DNA from: Pseudomonas syringae
GTDB taxonomy: Bacteria > Pseudomonadota > Gammaproteobacteria > Pseudomonadales > Pseudomonadaceae
Assembly (NCBI RefSeq): GCF_021606685.1
Contig: NZ_WKCB01000036.1
Span: forward strand, 1 to 53,916
Direction of reading: 5' to 3'
Length of the DNA stretch: 53,916 nucleotides
The notes under the pieces were generated by a model. That model saw only the letters and a program-made list of their open reading frames with translations, was not told the DNA's origin and did not search any database. The position numbers and the translations under genes were made by a program. This document shows, in pieces, positions 41,924-50,729 of this stretch; position 1 is the first letter of the stretch, and every line of letters begins with the position of its first letter.

Positions 41924-42037
41924 GCCGGGTGAGGGGCAGGGAAGGCAATGTCGGGGTTGGAAAGGTACACTTGAGATTCATGTGCTTGATTCAATAATCG
42001 ATCGCCCTACTCATGGGCAGCTCAAGGTAACTCACCA

Positions 42038-42937
42038 ATGATCCGTGCCGGCCTTCCCGAGTTGACCGCTTTTGTCGCCATCGCCGAACAGCGCAGCTTC
42101 AGTGGCGCCGCCAGGGTGCTCGGGGTTTCGGCCTCGGCCCTGAGCCACTCGATGCGCGGGCTTGAGTCGCGGCTGGAGCTGCGTTTGTTCAATCGCACCA
42201 CACGCTCGGTCGCCCTGACCGAAGCGGGTGAGCAGTTGTTTTTGCGCGTGCAGCCGCTGTTGGGTGAGCTGGAGTGCGCGGTCAACGATGTCACGTCGGA
42301 GCGCAACACACCGTCGGGGCTGATCCGCCTCAGCGCCTCGGAGTCTTCCTTCACGCTGTTGATCCGCCATGTCATGCCGCAGTTTTTGCAGGACAACCCG
42401 CAAATCCACATCGAGTGCGTGGCCGATAGCCGGCTGGTCGATATCGTCGCTGACGGCTTCGATGCAGGCATCCGCCTGTTTGACGATGTGCCGCGCGACA
42501 TGATCGCCGTGCGTTTCGGCCCCGATGTGCGCTTTGCGGCCGTCGCGTCGCCCGCGTACCTGCGCCGGCACCCGGCGCCGGTGGTGCCGCATGACCTCAA
42601 GGCGCATCGATGCATCCGGTTTCGCTTTGCCAGCGGCACCTTGTTCCGCTGGGACCTGGAGCATGAGGGGCGCTCCGCCAGTATCGACGTCGACGGGCCC
42701 CTGACCATGGACAACATCAACCTGATGACAGAGGCCGCGTTGGCCGGCGTGGGCATCGCCTGGGTGCCTGAGCATCAGGTGCAAGAGCATCTGCGCGATG
42801 GGCGCCTGGTGCACCTGTTGCCGGAATGGGGCCCGACCTATGCCGGCGCGTGTCTGTACTACCCGGCCAACCGGCACCCGCCGATGGCCTTGCGCATGTT
42901 TGCCCAGGCGTTGCGCGACTGGGTGCACGACGCCTGA
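42038..42937 (+). CDS. LysR-family transcriptional regulator
   Basis: A 299-residue LysR protein: helix-turn-helix in LTAFVAIAEQRSFSGAARVLGVSASALSHSMRGLESRLELRLFNRTTRSVALTEAG, then the effector domain (GLIRLSASESSFTLLIRHVMPQFLQ... AGVGIAWVPEHQV). It is close in form to the LysR at 39.9 kb, so the two are probably paralogues. It converges on the SDR gene, the two ends being 8 bp apart, so it is not a divergent regulator of that gene; its target is unclear. Confidence 0.92.
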   Translation: MIRAGLPELTAFVAIAEQRSFSGAARVLGVSASALSHSMRGLESRLELRLFNRTTRSVALTEAGEQLFLRVQPLLGELECAVNDVTSERNTPSGLIRLSASESSFTLLIRHVMPQFLQDNPQIHIECVADSRLVDIVADGFDAGIRLFDDVPRDMIAVRFGPDVRFAAVASPAYLRRHPAPVVPHDLKAHRCIRFRFASGTLFRWDLEHEGRSASIDVDGPLTMDNINLMTEAALAGVGIAWVPEHQVQEHLRDGRLVHLLPEWGPTYAGACLYYPANRHPPMALRMFAQALRDWVHDA

Positions 42938-42945
42938 GGCGCGCC

Positions 42946-43767
42946 TTACTGGTCGTCGCCGTACCAGTACTGAGCGGTGACGCCGCCGTCCATGAGGAAA
43001 TCGCTACCCGTGATGAAACCGCCTTCGGGCCCCATCAGCAGGGCTGCGACGGCGCCCACTTCATCGGGCGTACCGCCGCGCTTGGCGGCGCAGGATTCGA
43101 TCATGCGGCGGTAGCCATCGCCACGCGGGCCGTTGAGTTCGTCCCGGGCCAGGGGCGTGAAGATAATCCCGGGGCTGATCGTGTTGACGCGCGCACCGCG
43201 CTTGCCCCAGCGCACCGCCTGCGCCGCCACGCGCAGCGAGTTGCCGCGTTTGGACAGCTGGTAGGCGTTCAGCGGATCAGTCACGCGGTCCGGCTGCAGC
43301 ATCGGCAACGCCAGCAGGTCCTCGGTGGGGGTCAACGCCAAGGCTGTGTTTTGTTCGGCCGTCAGCGCCGGCAAGCGGTGGCCAGACTGCGAAGCGATGA
43401 CGATTGCCGAGCCACCTGCGGCGATGACCTCGCCAAACAGCTCGAGCACCAGGGCAGTCCCGTACAGGTCGACCCGCAGAATCGTGGCGGGAGGTGCCTG
43501 GGAGGGCGAAACCCCGGCGGCGTGGATCACACCGGTAATCGCGCCGATGCTCGCAGCCTGTGTGACGAGTGCCTGTACCGACGCGCGCGACGACACATCC
43601 ACGGTTGCCGTGGTGACCTCAAACCCTGCATCCCTCAATACTTGTGCGGCGGCGTGTGCGGTTTCTTGGCGCAGGTCCGCGAGCAGCACGTGTTTGCCCG
43701 CGCTGACGCGTCGAGCGATGGCCTGGCCGATCGAGCCGGCGCCGATGACTACGGTGACATCTGTCAT
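42946..43767 (-). CDS. Short-chain dehydrogenase/reductase (SDR)
   Basis: A 273-residue SDR with an unusual nucleotide-binding start VVIGAGSIGQAI in place of the common TGxxxGxG. HAAGV takes the role of NNAG, SQSG carries the serine, and YQLSK the catalytic Y/K. The C-terminal GGFITGSDFLMDGGVTAQYWYGDDQ is typical of the FabG-like branch. GGAGAACTCCC precedes the ATG. It is divergent to the TonB-dependent receptor gene with about 300 bp between starts. The insert between HRLPALTAEQNTALAL and TPTEDLLALP is a subfamily feature. Substrate unknown. Confidence 0.9.
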   Translation of the reverse strand: MTDVTVVIGAGSIGQAIARRVSAGKHVLLADLRQETAHAAAQVLRDAGFEVTTATVDVSSRASVQALVTQAASIGAITGVIHAAGVSPSQAPPATILRVDLYGTALVLELFGEVIAAGGSAIVIASQSGHRLPALTAEQNTALALTPTEDLLALPMLQPDRVTDPLNAYQLSKRGNSLRVAAQAVRWGKRGARVNTISPGIIFTPLARDELNGPRGDGYRRMIESCAAKRGGTPDEVGAVAALLMGPEGGFITGSDFLMDGGVTAQYWYGDDQ

Positions 43768-44074
43768 TGGGAGTTCTCCTGGAAGGGCAATCCGTCACTT
43801 TAGGCCAGGAGACCTCCAAGGATTAGCCGGTCGAGACCCCATGATCTTGTGAGTTGAATTCAGCAATGCTCAGGATTGCCGCGCGCAATATGACGCGCTG
43901 CTTCATCGGCTCATCTGTATTCAATCGGATACATCAATGCGTTTTGTCTCCAATGACATCCGTTATCAATTGCATTCACTTCTTGTTACCTATCGCTTAG
44001 ACTCCGCCACGCCGGCGTTTGGCTGCTTTGAGCCTGCCGCAAAAACAATAATGATCGGGACAGGGGCACGGGGC

Positions 44075-46132
44075 GTGAATTTCAAAAAGAATACAATTGC
44101 ACTGGCGGTAGGCTCGGTGGTGTGTGTGGCGGGCGGTGCCTGGGCGGCCGAAGCGGACACCCTGGAAATCGCTCCGATCACAGTCAGCGGGGAAAAAATC
44201 AACCGCAGCCTGGAGCAGACCCAGTCCAGTGTGGTGGTGGTGACCGAGCAGCAGCTGCGCGACAAGGCCGACCACAGCCTGGTGGATGTTTTCGCCCGCA
44301 CGCCCGGTGTGTACAGCCAGGCCGGTAACGAAAACTGGGGCATTCGCGGCGTGCCGGTTTCCGGTTTCGACGACCAGGGCCCGGCCACCCTCAATGGCGC
44401 CGTGTCGGTGTATGTGGATGGCGCTGTGCAGCCCAACCGCAGCCTTACCCTGAGCCCGACCACCCTGTGGGATGTGGAGCAGGCCGAAGTCTTCCTCGGC
44501 CCACAATCCACCACCCAGGGGCGCAATTCCCTGGCCGGCGCGGTGGTGATCCAGACCCGCAACCCGACGTTCACACCGAGTTTTTCGGCGCAAACCAATG
44601 TGGGCAACTACGGTGAAAAAGGCGCGGCGGTGGCCGGTGGTGGCTCCATCGTCGACGACAAGATAGCCGGGCGCATCGCCCTGGATTATCAGGATGGCGA
44701 CGGCTACATCGACAACATCGCGCTCGACAAAGACGCCAACCCCCATCGCACCAGCAACGCGCGCGGCAAGTTGCTGATCCTGCCCAACGACGATCTTGAT
44801 GTGCTGCTGACCTACGCCCACAACGAACACCGCCAGGGCGACAACTCGGTGATCCGCACCCCCGACAAAGTGCGTTACTACAAGGTGTCCTCCAACACCC
44901 AGGCGTTCGACAACCTCAGCCAGGACACCGTGAGCGCCAAGGTCGACTACCGCCTTGATGACCAATGGTCGATCACCAGCCTGACCGCCAACACGCGCTC
45001 GGACTACACCAACCGCCTCGACTTCGACCAGAACGCTGTCGACAATGAAGTGATCCGGCGCAAACAGGATGGCAACTTGTTCAGCCAGGAGCTGCGTCTC
45101 AATTACACCTCGGACACCGTGAAGAGCTTCGCGGGCGTCTACTACGGCCACAACACCAACAATTTCCACGACCGCTTGTTGTTCGACGACGTACTGGCGG
45201 CGACGGTCAAAGGCGACACGACCATTGAAAACAAGGCGCTGTTCGGTGAGGTCGACTGGACCTTTGCCCCGCGCTGGACCCTGATCACCGGCCTGCGCTA
45301 CGACCATGAGAGCAACGACACCGACATCAAACAGGACGATATCTCCGAGCCGGCAAAGGTCAAAAAGTCGTTTGCAGCCTTGTTGCCCAAGCTGGGTCTC
45401 AACTACGAACTCGCCACCGGCCAGTACCTGGGCTTCATGGTGCAAAAAGGTTATCGCGGCGGCGGCGTCAACGTACGCTCCGGCAGTGGCCACGAGGCGT
45501 ATGACCCGGAATACACCACCACCTATGAGCTGTCGTACCGTGGCTCATTCTTCGACGACACCCTGCGTGCACGCGCCAACCTGTATTACACCGACTGGAA
45601 AGACCAGCAGGTCAGCGTGCGGCAAGCCAACAGCAATGTCATCAACGTGTACAACGCCGGGCGCAGCGACATCAAGGGCCTGGAAGTCTTCCTCGAGAAA
45701 GACCTCAGCGAGCAACTGACGCTGACCCTTGGGGGCGCCGTTACCGATGGCAAGTACAAGGATTTTGTCGCAGGCAATGGCGAGGACCGCAGTGGCCAGG
45801 CGTTCTACTACGCGCCCAAGTACAAGGCATCGGTTGGCGGCCTTTATCGCTTCAATGATCGCCTGACCTTCAACACCGACGTCACGTACCAAAGCGCGGC
45901 ACCGTCGGCCTACGAGTTCAATGGCGCCGGCAAGGTTACCGGCGAGCGCCGCAGTGACAACTACGTGCTGGCCAACTTCAGCAGCGAATACAAAGTGACC
46001 CAGAATGTCGCGGTGTCGGGCTTCGTGAAAAATGCCTTCAACAAGCACTACGTCACCAACAACCGCGATGACGAAATCATCGACGCCGGTGCGCCACGCA
46101 CCTTGGGTATGGCGGTGCGCTACGACCTGTAA
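44075..46132 (+). CDS. TonB-dependent outer-membrane receptor
   Basis: A 685-residue outer-membrane transporter. The signal peptide (NFKKNTIALAVGSVVCVAG, cleavage after AWA at 24) is followed by a TonB-box-like stretch (EIAPITVSG). The plug domain comes next (SSVVVVTEQQLRDKADHSLV, NWGIRGVPVSGFDDQG, VEQAEVFLGPQSTTQGRNSLAGAVVIQT). A 22-strand barrel ends in aromatic-rich RTLGMAVRYDL, with the terminal residue hydrophobic as required. I chose GTG 44075, near AGGGG; the longer in-frame extension before it is not signal-like. There is no associated siderophore synthesis or FecI/R pair. The ligand is probably a ferric siderophore or another large solute; no Fur box is obvious upstream. Confidence 0.9.
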   Translation: MNFKKNTIALAVGSVVCVAGGAWAAEADTLEIAPITVSGEKINRSLEQTQSSVVVVTEQQLRDKADHSLVDVFARTPGVYSQAGNENWGIRGVPVSGFDDQGPATLNGAVSVYVDGAVQPNRSLTLSPTTLWDVEQAEVFLGPQSTTQGRNSLAGAVVIQTRNPTFTPSFSAQTNVGNYGEKGAAVAGGGSIVDDKIAGRIALDYQDGDGYIDNIALDKDANPHRTSNARGKLLILPNDDLDVLLTYAHNEHRQGDNSVIRTPDKVRYYKVSSNTQAFDNLSQDTVSAKVDYRLDDQWSITSLTANTRSDYTNRLDFDQNAVDNEVIRRKQDGNLFSQELRLNYTSDTVKSFAGVYYGHNTNNFHDRLLFDDVLAATVKGDTTIENKALFGEVDWTFAPRWTLITGLRYDHESNDTDIKQDDISEPAKVKKSFAALLPKLGLNYELATGQYLGFMVQKGYRGGGVNVRSGSGHEAYDPEYTTTYELSYRGSFFDDTLRARANLYYTDWKDQQVSVRQANSNVINVYNAGRSDIKGLEVFLEKDLSEQLTLTLGGAVTDGKYKDFVAGNGEDRSGQAFYYAPKYKASVGGLYRFNDRLTFNTDVTYQSAAPSAYEFNGAGKVTGERRSDNYVLANFSSEYKVTQNVAVSGFVKNAFNKHYVTNNRDDEIIDAGAPRTLGMAVRYDL

Positions 46133-46217
46133 ACGCTCTGCGCCTCGGCACAACAGGGGAGGGCTGGGTCAGCCATGCCCTCACGTTAGGGGTGCCAGGT
46201 GCGAACGTACTGAGCAA

Positions 46218-47153
46218 TTACGGCTGACGGGCACTGAACCACGCAGGATGCAGCCGTGGGAAATGCGCCTTCAGCCACTCCACAAATGCCCCGACCTGCG
46301 GCGCAAGGTGGGTTCGGCTGGGGTACAGCACCGACACCAGGCGCGGGCGCGGTCGAAAGTCGCCTAACACCTCCACCAAATCGCCGTTGGCCAGCAAGGT
46401 CTCAACGGTGATGCCGGGGGCCTGAATAATGCCGAAGCCGGCAACCCCACACTGCACGTAGGCGTTGGATTCGTTCACGCTGATGCCAACGCTGGGCACG
46501 TAAGGTTGGTCTTCACCGTCAACCAAAAAATGCCAGGGCAAAGGCCGCTTGTTGTGCCCCGAGAGGAAATTGACCCCGCGATGCCTGGCCAGGCTTTCCA
46601 CGGTGTCCGGTACTCCCCACGCGGCCAGGTAGTCGGCGGCGGCGCAGGTGACCATCGTGGCGCTGCCTATTTCACGCGCAACCATGCTTGAATCCGGCAG
46701 CTCGCCGATGCGCAACGCGCAATCAATGCCCTCGGCGACCAGGTCGACCGTGCGATCCGTCACGCCCAGGACCAGCTCGATATCGGGATACGCAACGGTA
46801 AAGGTGCGCAGGCTTTCCATGAAGCTGCGCTGCGCAAATGCCGTGGGGATATCCACGCGCAGCCTGCCGCGCAGCGTCGCGCCGCTGCGCTCGAACATCG
46901 TCGTGGCGTCGGCGATGGTTGCCAGAATGGCCTTCACGCGCTCGTAAAAACGTTCACCCTCCGCCGTCAGCTGCACCTTGCGGGTGGTGCGCTGGAACAG
47001 GCGCACGCCCAATGACGCCTCCAGCTCCTGGATGGTGCGCGTGACGTGCGGTCGCCCGGTCTGCAGGGCATCGGCGACCTTGGTAAAACTGCCCAGCTCG
47101 GCGAGTTTGGCGAACACCTGCATCGACTGTAAAAGCTCCATCCGCTGCTCCAT
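46218..47153 (-). CDS. LysR-family transcriptional regulator
   Basis: A 311-residue LysR protein of the CrgA-like branch: MQVFAKLAELGSFTKVADALQTGRPHVTRTIQELEASLGVRLFQRTTRKVQLTAEGERFY, then the effector domain (GRLRVDIPTAFAQRSFMESL... CGVAGFGIIQAPGITVETLL). M5 (47141) is an alternative start. It is divergent to the quinone oxidoreductase gene that begins 128 bp away, the usual layout for a LysR regulator and its target, so it probably controls that gene. Confidence 0.92.
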   Translation of the reverse strand: MEQRMELLQSMQVFAKLAELGSFTKVADALQTGRPHVTRTIQELEASLGVRLFQRTTRKVQLTAEGERFYERVKAILATIADATTMFERSGATLRGRLRVDIPTAFAQRSFMESLRTFTVAYPDIELVLGVTDRTVDLVAEGIDCALRIGELPDSSMVAREIGSATMVTCAAADYLAAWGVPDTVESLARHRGVNFLSGHNKRPLPWHFLVDGEDQPYVPSVGISVNESNAYVQCGVAGFGIIQAPGITVETLLANGDLVEVLGDFRPRPRLVSVLYPSRTHLAPQVGAFVEWLKAHFPRLHPAWFSARQP

Positions 47154-47281
47154 AAAGGTGATTATTGCCTGTCAGGGTAACAATCTTGACCGATTGTGCG
47201 CATTTATCCCACCCGGCGATCCCACGACACTGGGTTCTTCGCCGGTGGTACTGATGCTGCCGGCCGCCCTGGAGACAGACA

Positions 47282-48292
47282 ATGAAAGCATGGCTTTTAC
47301 AGGATTTCGGCTTGGACAACCTGGTGCAGGCCGAGGTGGCAACCCCCGTACCCCAGGCGGGTGAGCTGCTGGTCAAGGTGGGCGCGGTGTCGCTCAACTA
47401 TCGCGACAAGGCGATTGTGGACGGGATCTACGAACCACACCGCGTGCCCAAGCCGCTGATCCCGGTGAGCGATATGGCAGGCACGGTGGTGGCCGTCGGT
47501 GCTGGCGTCACGCGCTTTGCGATCGGCGAACGGGTCAACTCCCATCTGTATTCGCGTTGGCTGGACGGCATGCCCGGCCCCGATGAGCCCGACTATTGCT
47601 TTGGTTCGCCACTGCCAGGCGGCCTCGCCGAGTACATGATCATCCACCAGGACAGCGCCGTGCGCGCGCCCGACACGCTGTCGGACGAAGAGGCATCGAC
47701 GCTGCCGATTGCCGCACTGACGGCCTGGTATGCCTTGGTGGATTACGGCCAGGTCCAGGCCGGCCAGACCGTGCTGGTGCAAGGGTCAGGCGGCGTGTCG
47801 GTGTTTGCTGCGCAGATCGCCACGGCGCTGGGTGCCCGGGTCATCGTCACGTCCAGCCGTGATGCCAACCTGCAAGCCTTGATGCAACTGGGAGCCGTCG
47901 CCGGCGTCAATTACCGCACCCACCCCGAATGGGCCGAGCAGGTGCTCAAGCTCACCGATGGCCAAGGCGTGGATGTCTTGCTCGACGTGGCCGGTGGTGA
48001 CGGGATCAACCAGTCCATCGCAGCCACCAAGGTGGGCGGGCGGATCGCCCAGATCGGCTTCCTGACCGGCCAGACCTCGGCCCTGAACCTGATGCCGATG
48101 ATCTTCCGCCAAACCACGATCCGCGGCATCGCCGTAGCCCCGCGCACCGCCTTCGACCGCATGAACGCGTTTCTCGATGAACACCGGATTCGACCGGTGA
48201 TTGATCACGTGTATACGTTCGATCAGGCCGTCCAAGCCTATGAGCACCTGGCCCGAGGCGCGTTTGGCAAGGTGGTGATCAAGGTCGGGTAG
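47282..48292 (+). CDS. MDR-family NAD(P)H quinone/zinc-binding-type oxidoreductase
   Basis: A 336-residue medium-chain reductase: GAVSLNYRDKAIVDGIY, then VSDMAGTVVAVGAGVTRFAIGERVNSHLYSRWLDG, and the Rossmann motif VQGSGGVSVFAAQIATALGARVIVTSS. The later block DGQGVDVLLDVAGGDGINQS and the C-terminal HLARGAFGKVVIKVG close the fold. No zinc-cysteine cluster is present. CTGGAGACAGACA lies before the ATG. It is divergent to a LysR gene and ends in a hairpin terminator shared with the BrnA gene. Likely substrates are quinones or enones; no partner genes follow. Confidence 0.9.
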   Translation: MKAWLLQDFGLDNLVQAEVATPVPQAGELLVKVGAVSLNYRDKAIVDGIYEPHRVPKPLIPVSDMAGTVVAVGAGVTRFAIGERVNSHLYSRWLDGMPGPDEPDYCFGSPLPGGLAEYMIIHQDSAVRAPDTLSDEEASTLPIAALTAWYALVDYGQVQAGQTVLVQGSGGVSVFAAQIATALGARVIVTSSRDANLQALMQLGAVAGVNYRTHPEWAEQVLKLTDGQGVDVLLDVAGGDGINQSIAATKVGGRIAQIGFLTGQTSALNLMPMIFRQTTIRGIAVAPRTAFDRMNAFLDEHRIRPVIDHVYTFDQAVQAYEHLARGAFGKVVIKVG

Positions 48293-48334
48293 GCTCGCCG
48301 GAGCGCCTATTCGTTCGGTGGGCGTTGAAAGAGG

Positions 48335-48354
48335 GGCCGACAGCGGAGTCGGCC
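48335..48354. terminator. Hairpin between convergent MDR and brnA genes
   Basis: GGCCGAC and GTCGGCC form a perfect 7-bp stem with a 6-nt loop, just past the plus-strand gene and 3 bp before the end of brnA. Probably a bidirectional terminator, with only a short U-tract. Confidence 0.55.
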
Positions 48355-48356
48355 TA

Positions 48357-48722
48357 TTACGTAGCCTTGGTTCTGGGTTTGGTCGGTTTGGACGTGCCCA
48401 GCACTCGATTCAATTCGCCAGCGACAGCGATAAGTTGCTGCTCCAGTGCTTCAACCTCAGAGTGGCTGATGCCAGCGTTAATGACGTGCAAGGTTTTAGC
48501 CTGCTTCTTTGGCGCTGGCGCTAGAGCGTGTGCCTCTGGCGAAATCAATGCCTGACGCAACAGGTTATTGATCACAGTTTGGTAGCCCGTGCCGGCGCTT
48601 TGCGCACGTTCGCGGGCGGCGTCGATCACCGCATCGTCAAGCATGATAGTGATGCGGGTCTTGCCGTTTTTGTTAGCAATTGCCCCGCGCTTACCGTGGG
48701 TGAAATCGAATTCTTCTTTCAT
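48357..48722 (-). CDS. brnA: BrnA-family antitoxin
   Basis: A 121-residue antitoxin. The N-terminal part (MKEEFDFTHGKRGAIANKNG) precedes a ribbon-helix-helix-like unit KTRITIMLDDAVIDAARERAQSAGTGYQTVINNLLRQAL, the BrnA signature. In this family the protein dimerises, represses the operon and neutralises the BrnT RNase. Its start is 3 bp after the toxin stop, so the genes are translated together with the toxin first, the usual BrnTA order. The C-terminal extension with KKQAKTLHVINAGISHSEVEALEQQL and a basic tail is longer than usual for the family. Confidence 0.9.
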   Translation of the reverse strand: MKEEFDFTHGKRGAIANKNGKTRITIMLDDAVIDAARERAQSAGTGYQTVINNLLRQALISPEAHALAPAPKKQAKTLHVINAGISHSEVEALEQQLIAVAGELNRVLGTSKPTKPRTKAT

Positions 48723-48725
48723 GGT

Positions 48726-48992
48726 TCAAGCCTCCAGATACTGGCGCCGTTCATTTTTGGATGCGAGTCTGGCACTGATAATGCGCACGAAATTCGGGTC
48801 ACGGTAGGTATACGCGACTACCAGGACTCGCCCCTTGGCGTCCGTGCCCATCGTCACCCAGCGTTCTTCATCGTGATCGTGGTCCCGTATCGTCAGCGCA
48901 GCTTCGTCGTAGAACACCGGTTCCGCGTCGGCCAGGCTTACGCCTCTGTGCTTGTGCTGATTAGCGATGTTTTTTGCCTCGTGATACTGAAT
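48726..48992 (-). CDS. brnT: BrnT-family ribonuclease toxin lacking an ordinary start codon
   Basis: The frame reads IQYHEAKNIANQHKHRGVSL, ADAEPVFYDEAALTIRDHDH, DEERWVTMGTDAKGRVLVVA and YTYRDPNFVRIISARLASKN: a complete BrnT (about 89 residues) including the conserved Y-x-R/RIISAR-xA-x3-R active region. No ATG, GTG or TTG is available before the domain; the candidates are ATT at 48992 (AGG just ahead) or ATA at 49010. An ATG at 49014 lies in a different frame and would need a one-base shift. Initiation at a rare codon, or a frameshift mutation that silenced the toxin, is possible. The nearest in-frame GTG (48917) would drop a third of the protein. Confidence 0.72.
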   Translation of the reverse strand: MQYHEAKNIANQHKHRGVSLADAEPVFYDEAALTIRDHDHDEERWVTMGTDAKGRVLVVAYTYRDPNFVRIISARLASKNERRQYLEA

Positions 48993-49007
48993 CCTGAACG
49001 TTTTCGT

Positions 49008-49028
49008 TATGCATATTTTATATGTATA
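49008..49028. promoter_or_regulatory. Repeated TATGCATA/TATGTATA at the brnTA promoter
   Basis: TATGCATA (49008-49015) and TATGTATA (49021-49028) are near-identical 8-mers 13 bp apart in an AT-rich block directly upstream of brnT. A candidate BrnA operator and minus 10 region. Confidence 0.45.
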
Positions 49029-49234
49029 AAAAAGCGCTTAAAGGAACCGTCATTCAGCCAGGACGCCAGCCATGTATAGAGGTTGTGTGGATGTGCCATA
49101 TTCCGCTCCGTCAGTTGGGTCTCTATCTTGCCGAGGCTGCCAACGTGTTTCCGTGCGTAATGGCTAATCCATTGTGTAGTGGGATTCCGTTTTGATTGTC
49201 AGACGAAGTCGGCTGGCTGGAACAAACCCGCCGT

Positions 49235-49350
49235 TGTGGCGAGCGGGCTTGTGTGGCGAGCGGGCTTGCCCGCGTTGGACTGCGTAGCAGTCCCATTCTT
49301 TAAACAAAAAATGGGGCCGTTTCGCGACCCAACGCGGGCAAGCCCGCTCG
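49235..49350. repeat. REP-like inverted repeat with a 17-bp tandem duplication
   Basis: Arms 49257-49278 and 49329-49350 form a perfect 22-bp inverted repeat (core CGAGCGGGCTTGCCC). An inner CCCATT/AATGGG pair lies between them. In front, the 17-mer TGTGGCGAGCGGGCTTG occurs twice back to back (49235-49251 and 49252-49268). This GCGGGCTTG-type element resembles the abundant intergenic REP/REPIN sequences of P. fluorescens-group genomes, here after the end of the cytochrome gene. Confidence 0.85.
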
Positions 49351-49372
49351 TCACTATCAGCCTGCTGGCCGG

Positions 49373-50713
49373 TCAGCGCATGTGCAGGATGATCGGGCTG
49401 CTGCTGGCCGGGTCGGTATGCTCGCGCAGCTTGGCCACCGCCTTGGCGTCCACGGCGCCGCCCTGGTTGCCCCAGGTGCTGCGCATGTAGGTCAGGACCT
49501 CGGCGATCTGGGCGTCGGACAGTTGCTCGCGAAACGCCGGCATGCGGTAGGCATCCGGTACGCCGGCAGCGACGATGCGTTGTGAGCCGTTGAGGGTGAT
49601 GTTGATCGCCGAGGCGCTTTCCTTGGCCAGGGCCGAGGTCGCGCCGGCCAGCGGTGGCATCCATTCGGGCTGGCCTTTGCCGTCGGCGCCGTGGCAGGAC
49701 GCACAGCGCGTCGCGTAGGTGTGGGCGCCGGGGATATCCTGACGCGTATCTGCCGTGACGTACTGCCACGGCGTACCGTCGCGTTGCGGGTCGCCGGGCA
49801 GTGACTTGAGGTAGCGGGCGATGGCGGCCAGGTCGTCGTCGGCCATGAACTGGGTGGAGTTGTTGAACGCTTCGGTCATCGAACCGTAGACCACCGCATG
49901 TTTGTTACGCCCGGTCTTGAGGAACTGCACGATCTCTGGCTCGCTCCAGCGGCCCAGCCCGGTGTTGGGGTCCTGGCGCAGGCTCGGTGCGTACCAGCCG
50001 TCGAGCAACGCGCCAGCAAGGAACGGCGCGCCGGACTCGTCCAGGGCTTTCTCGTTGAAGGCCAGGCCGCGCGGCGTGTGGCAGCTGCCGCAGTGACCCG
50101 GGCCCTGAACGATGTAAGCGCCGCGATTCCACAGCGCGTCCTGGGCGGGTTTGGCGGCGTAGGGGGTGGTGGGCGCGAACACGCCATTCCACAGGGCGAT
50201 GGGCCAGCGCATATTGAGCGGCCAGGGAATATCGCTGGGGATATTCGCCTGGTTGGAAGGTTGCACGCCCTTCATGAAAAACGCGTACATCGCCCGGATG
50301 TCGTCGTCGCTCAGCTTGACGTAGGACGGGTAGGGCATGGCCGGGTACAGTCGGCGGCCGCCGGGTGCCACGCCATGGCGCACCGCGCGGTCGAAGTCGG
50401 CCAGGCTGTAGGCGCCTATACCGGTCAACGGGTCGGGGGTGATGTTGGTGGCGTGGATCGCCCCCAGCGGCGTGGCCATTTCCAGGCCGCCGGCGAAGGG
50501 TGCCTTGCCCGGCAGGCTGTGGCAGGCCACGCAGTCACTGAGGCGCGCGACGTACTCACCACGGCTGATCAGCGCCGCGTCGGCGCTGGCGGTTTGCGCT
50601 TGTTCAAAAGGGGACGCGGGCTGGCGCGTGACATACCAGGCCAGCACACCGGCTGCGACCAGGCAGGGCAGCACCAGCCAGCCTGCGGTTCTTGCGAATC
50701 GACGGTTGTTCAT
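49373..50713 (-). CDS. Triheme cytochrome c subunit of the molybdenum hydroxylase operon
   Basis: A 446-residue precursor with an N-terminal membrane/export helix (GWLVLPCLVAAGVLAWYV). It has three heme c sites: CVACH, CGSCH and CASCH. PAMPYPSYVKLSDDDIRAM and TPLGAIHATNITPD repeat the pattern of the cytochrome at 25.2 kb, so the two are paralogues. It is the last gene of the operon and takes electrons from the Moco/2Fe-2S subunits encoded upstream to the respiratory chain. Gap 16 bp to the Moco gene. Confidence 0.94.
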   Translation of the reverse strand: MNNRRFARTAGWLVLPCLVAAGVLAWYVTRQPASPFEQAQTASADAALISRGEYVARLSDCVACHSLPGKAPFAGGLEMATPLGAIHATNITPDPLTGIGAYSLADFDRAVRHGVAPGGRRLYPAMPYPSYVKLSDDDIRAMYAFFMKGVQPSNQANIPSDIPWPLNMRWPIALWNGVFAPTTPYAAKPAQDALWNRGAYIVQGPGHCGSCHTPRGLAFNEKALDESGAPFLAGALLDGWYAPSLRQDPNTGLGRWSEPEIVQFLKTGRNKHAVVYGSMTEAFNNSTQFMADDDLAAIARYLKSLPGDPQRDGTPWQYVTADTRQDIPGAHTYATRCASCHGADGKGQPEWMPPLAGATSALAKESASAINITLNGSQRIVAAGVPDAYRMPAFREQLSDAQIAEVLTYMRSTWGNQGGAVDAKAVAKLREHTDPASSSPIILHMR

Positions 50714-50729
50714 GGGCAGTCTCGCTCGG

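Noticed and set aside
43860..44070. Fur box upstream of the TonB-dependent receptor
   Set aside because: Only a partial AATAATGAT stretch is present; no 19-bp match to the GATAATGATAATCATTATC-type site.
43997..45493. 498-codon minus-strand frame opposite the TonB receptor
   Set aside because: Val/Ala/Gly/His-rich shadow frame with no recognisable domain; the plus-strand receptor has plug and barrel motifs.
49201..49350. CRISPR-like repeats
   Set aside because: Two tandem 17-mers and an inverted repeat without regularly spaced unique spacers; fits a REP element.
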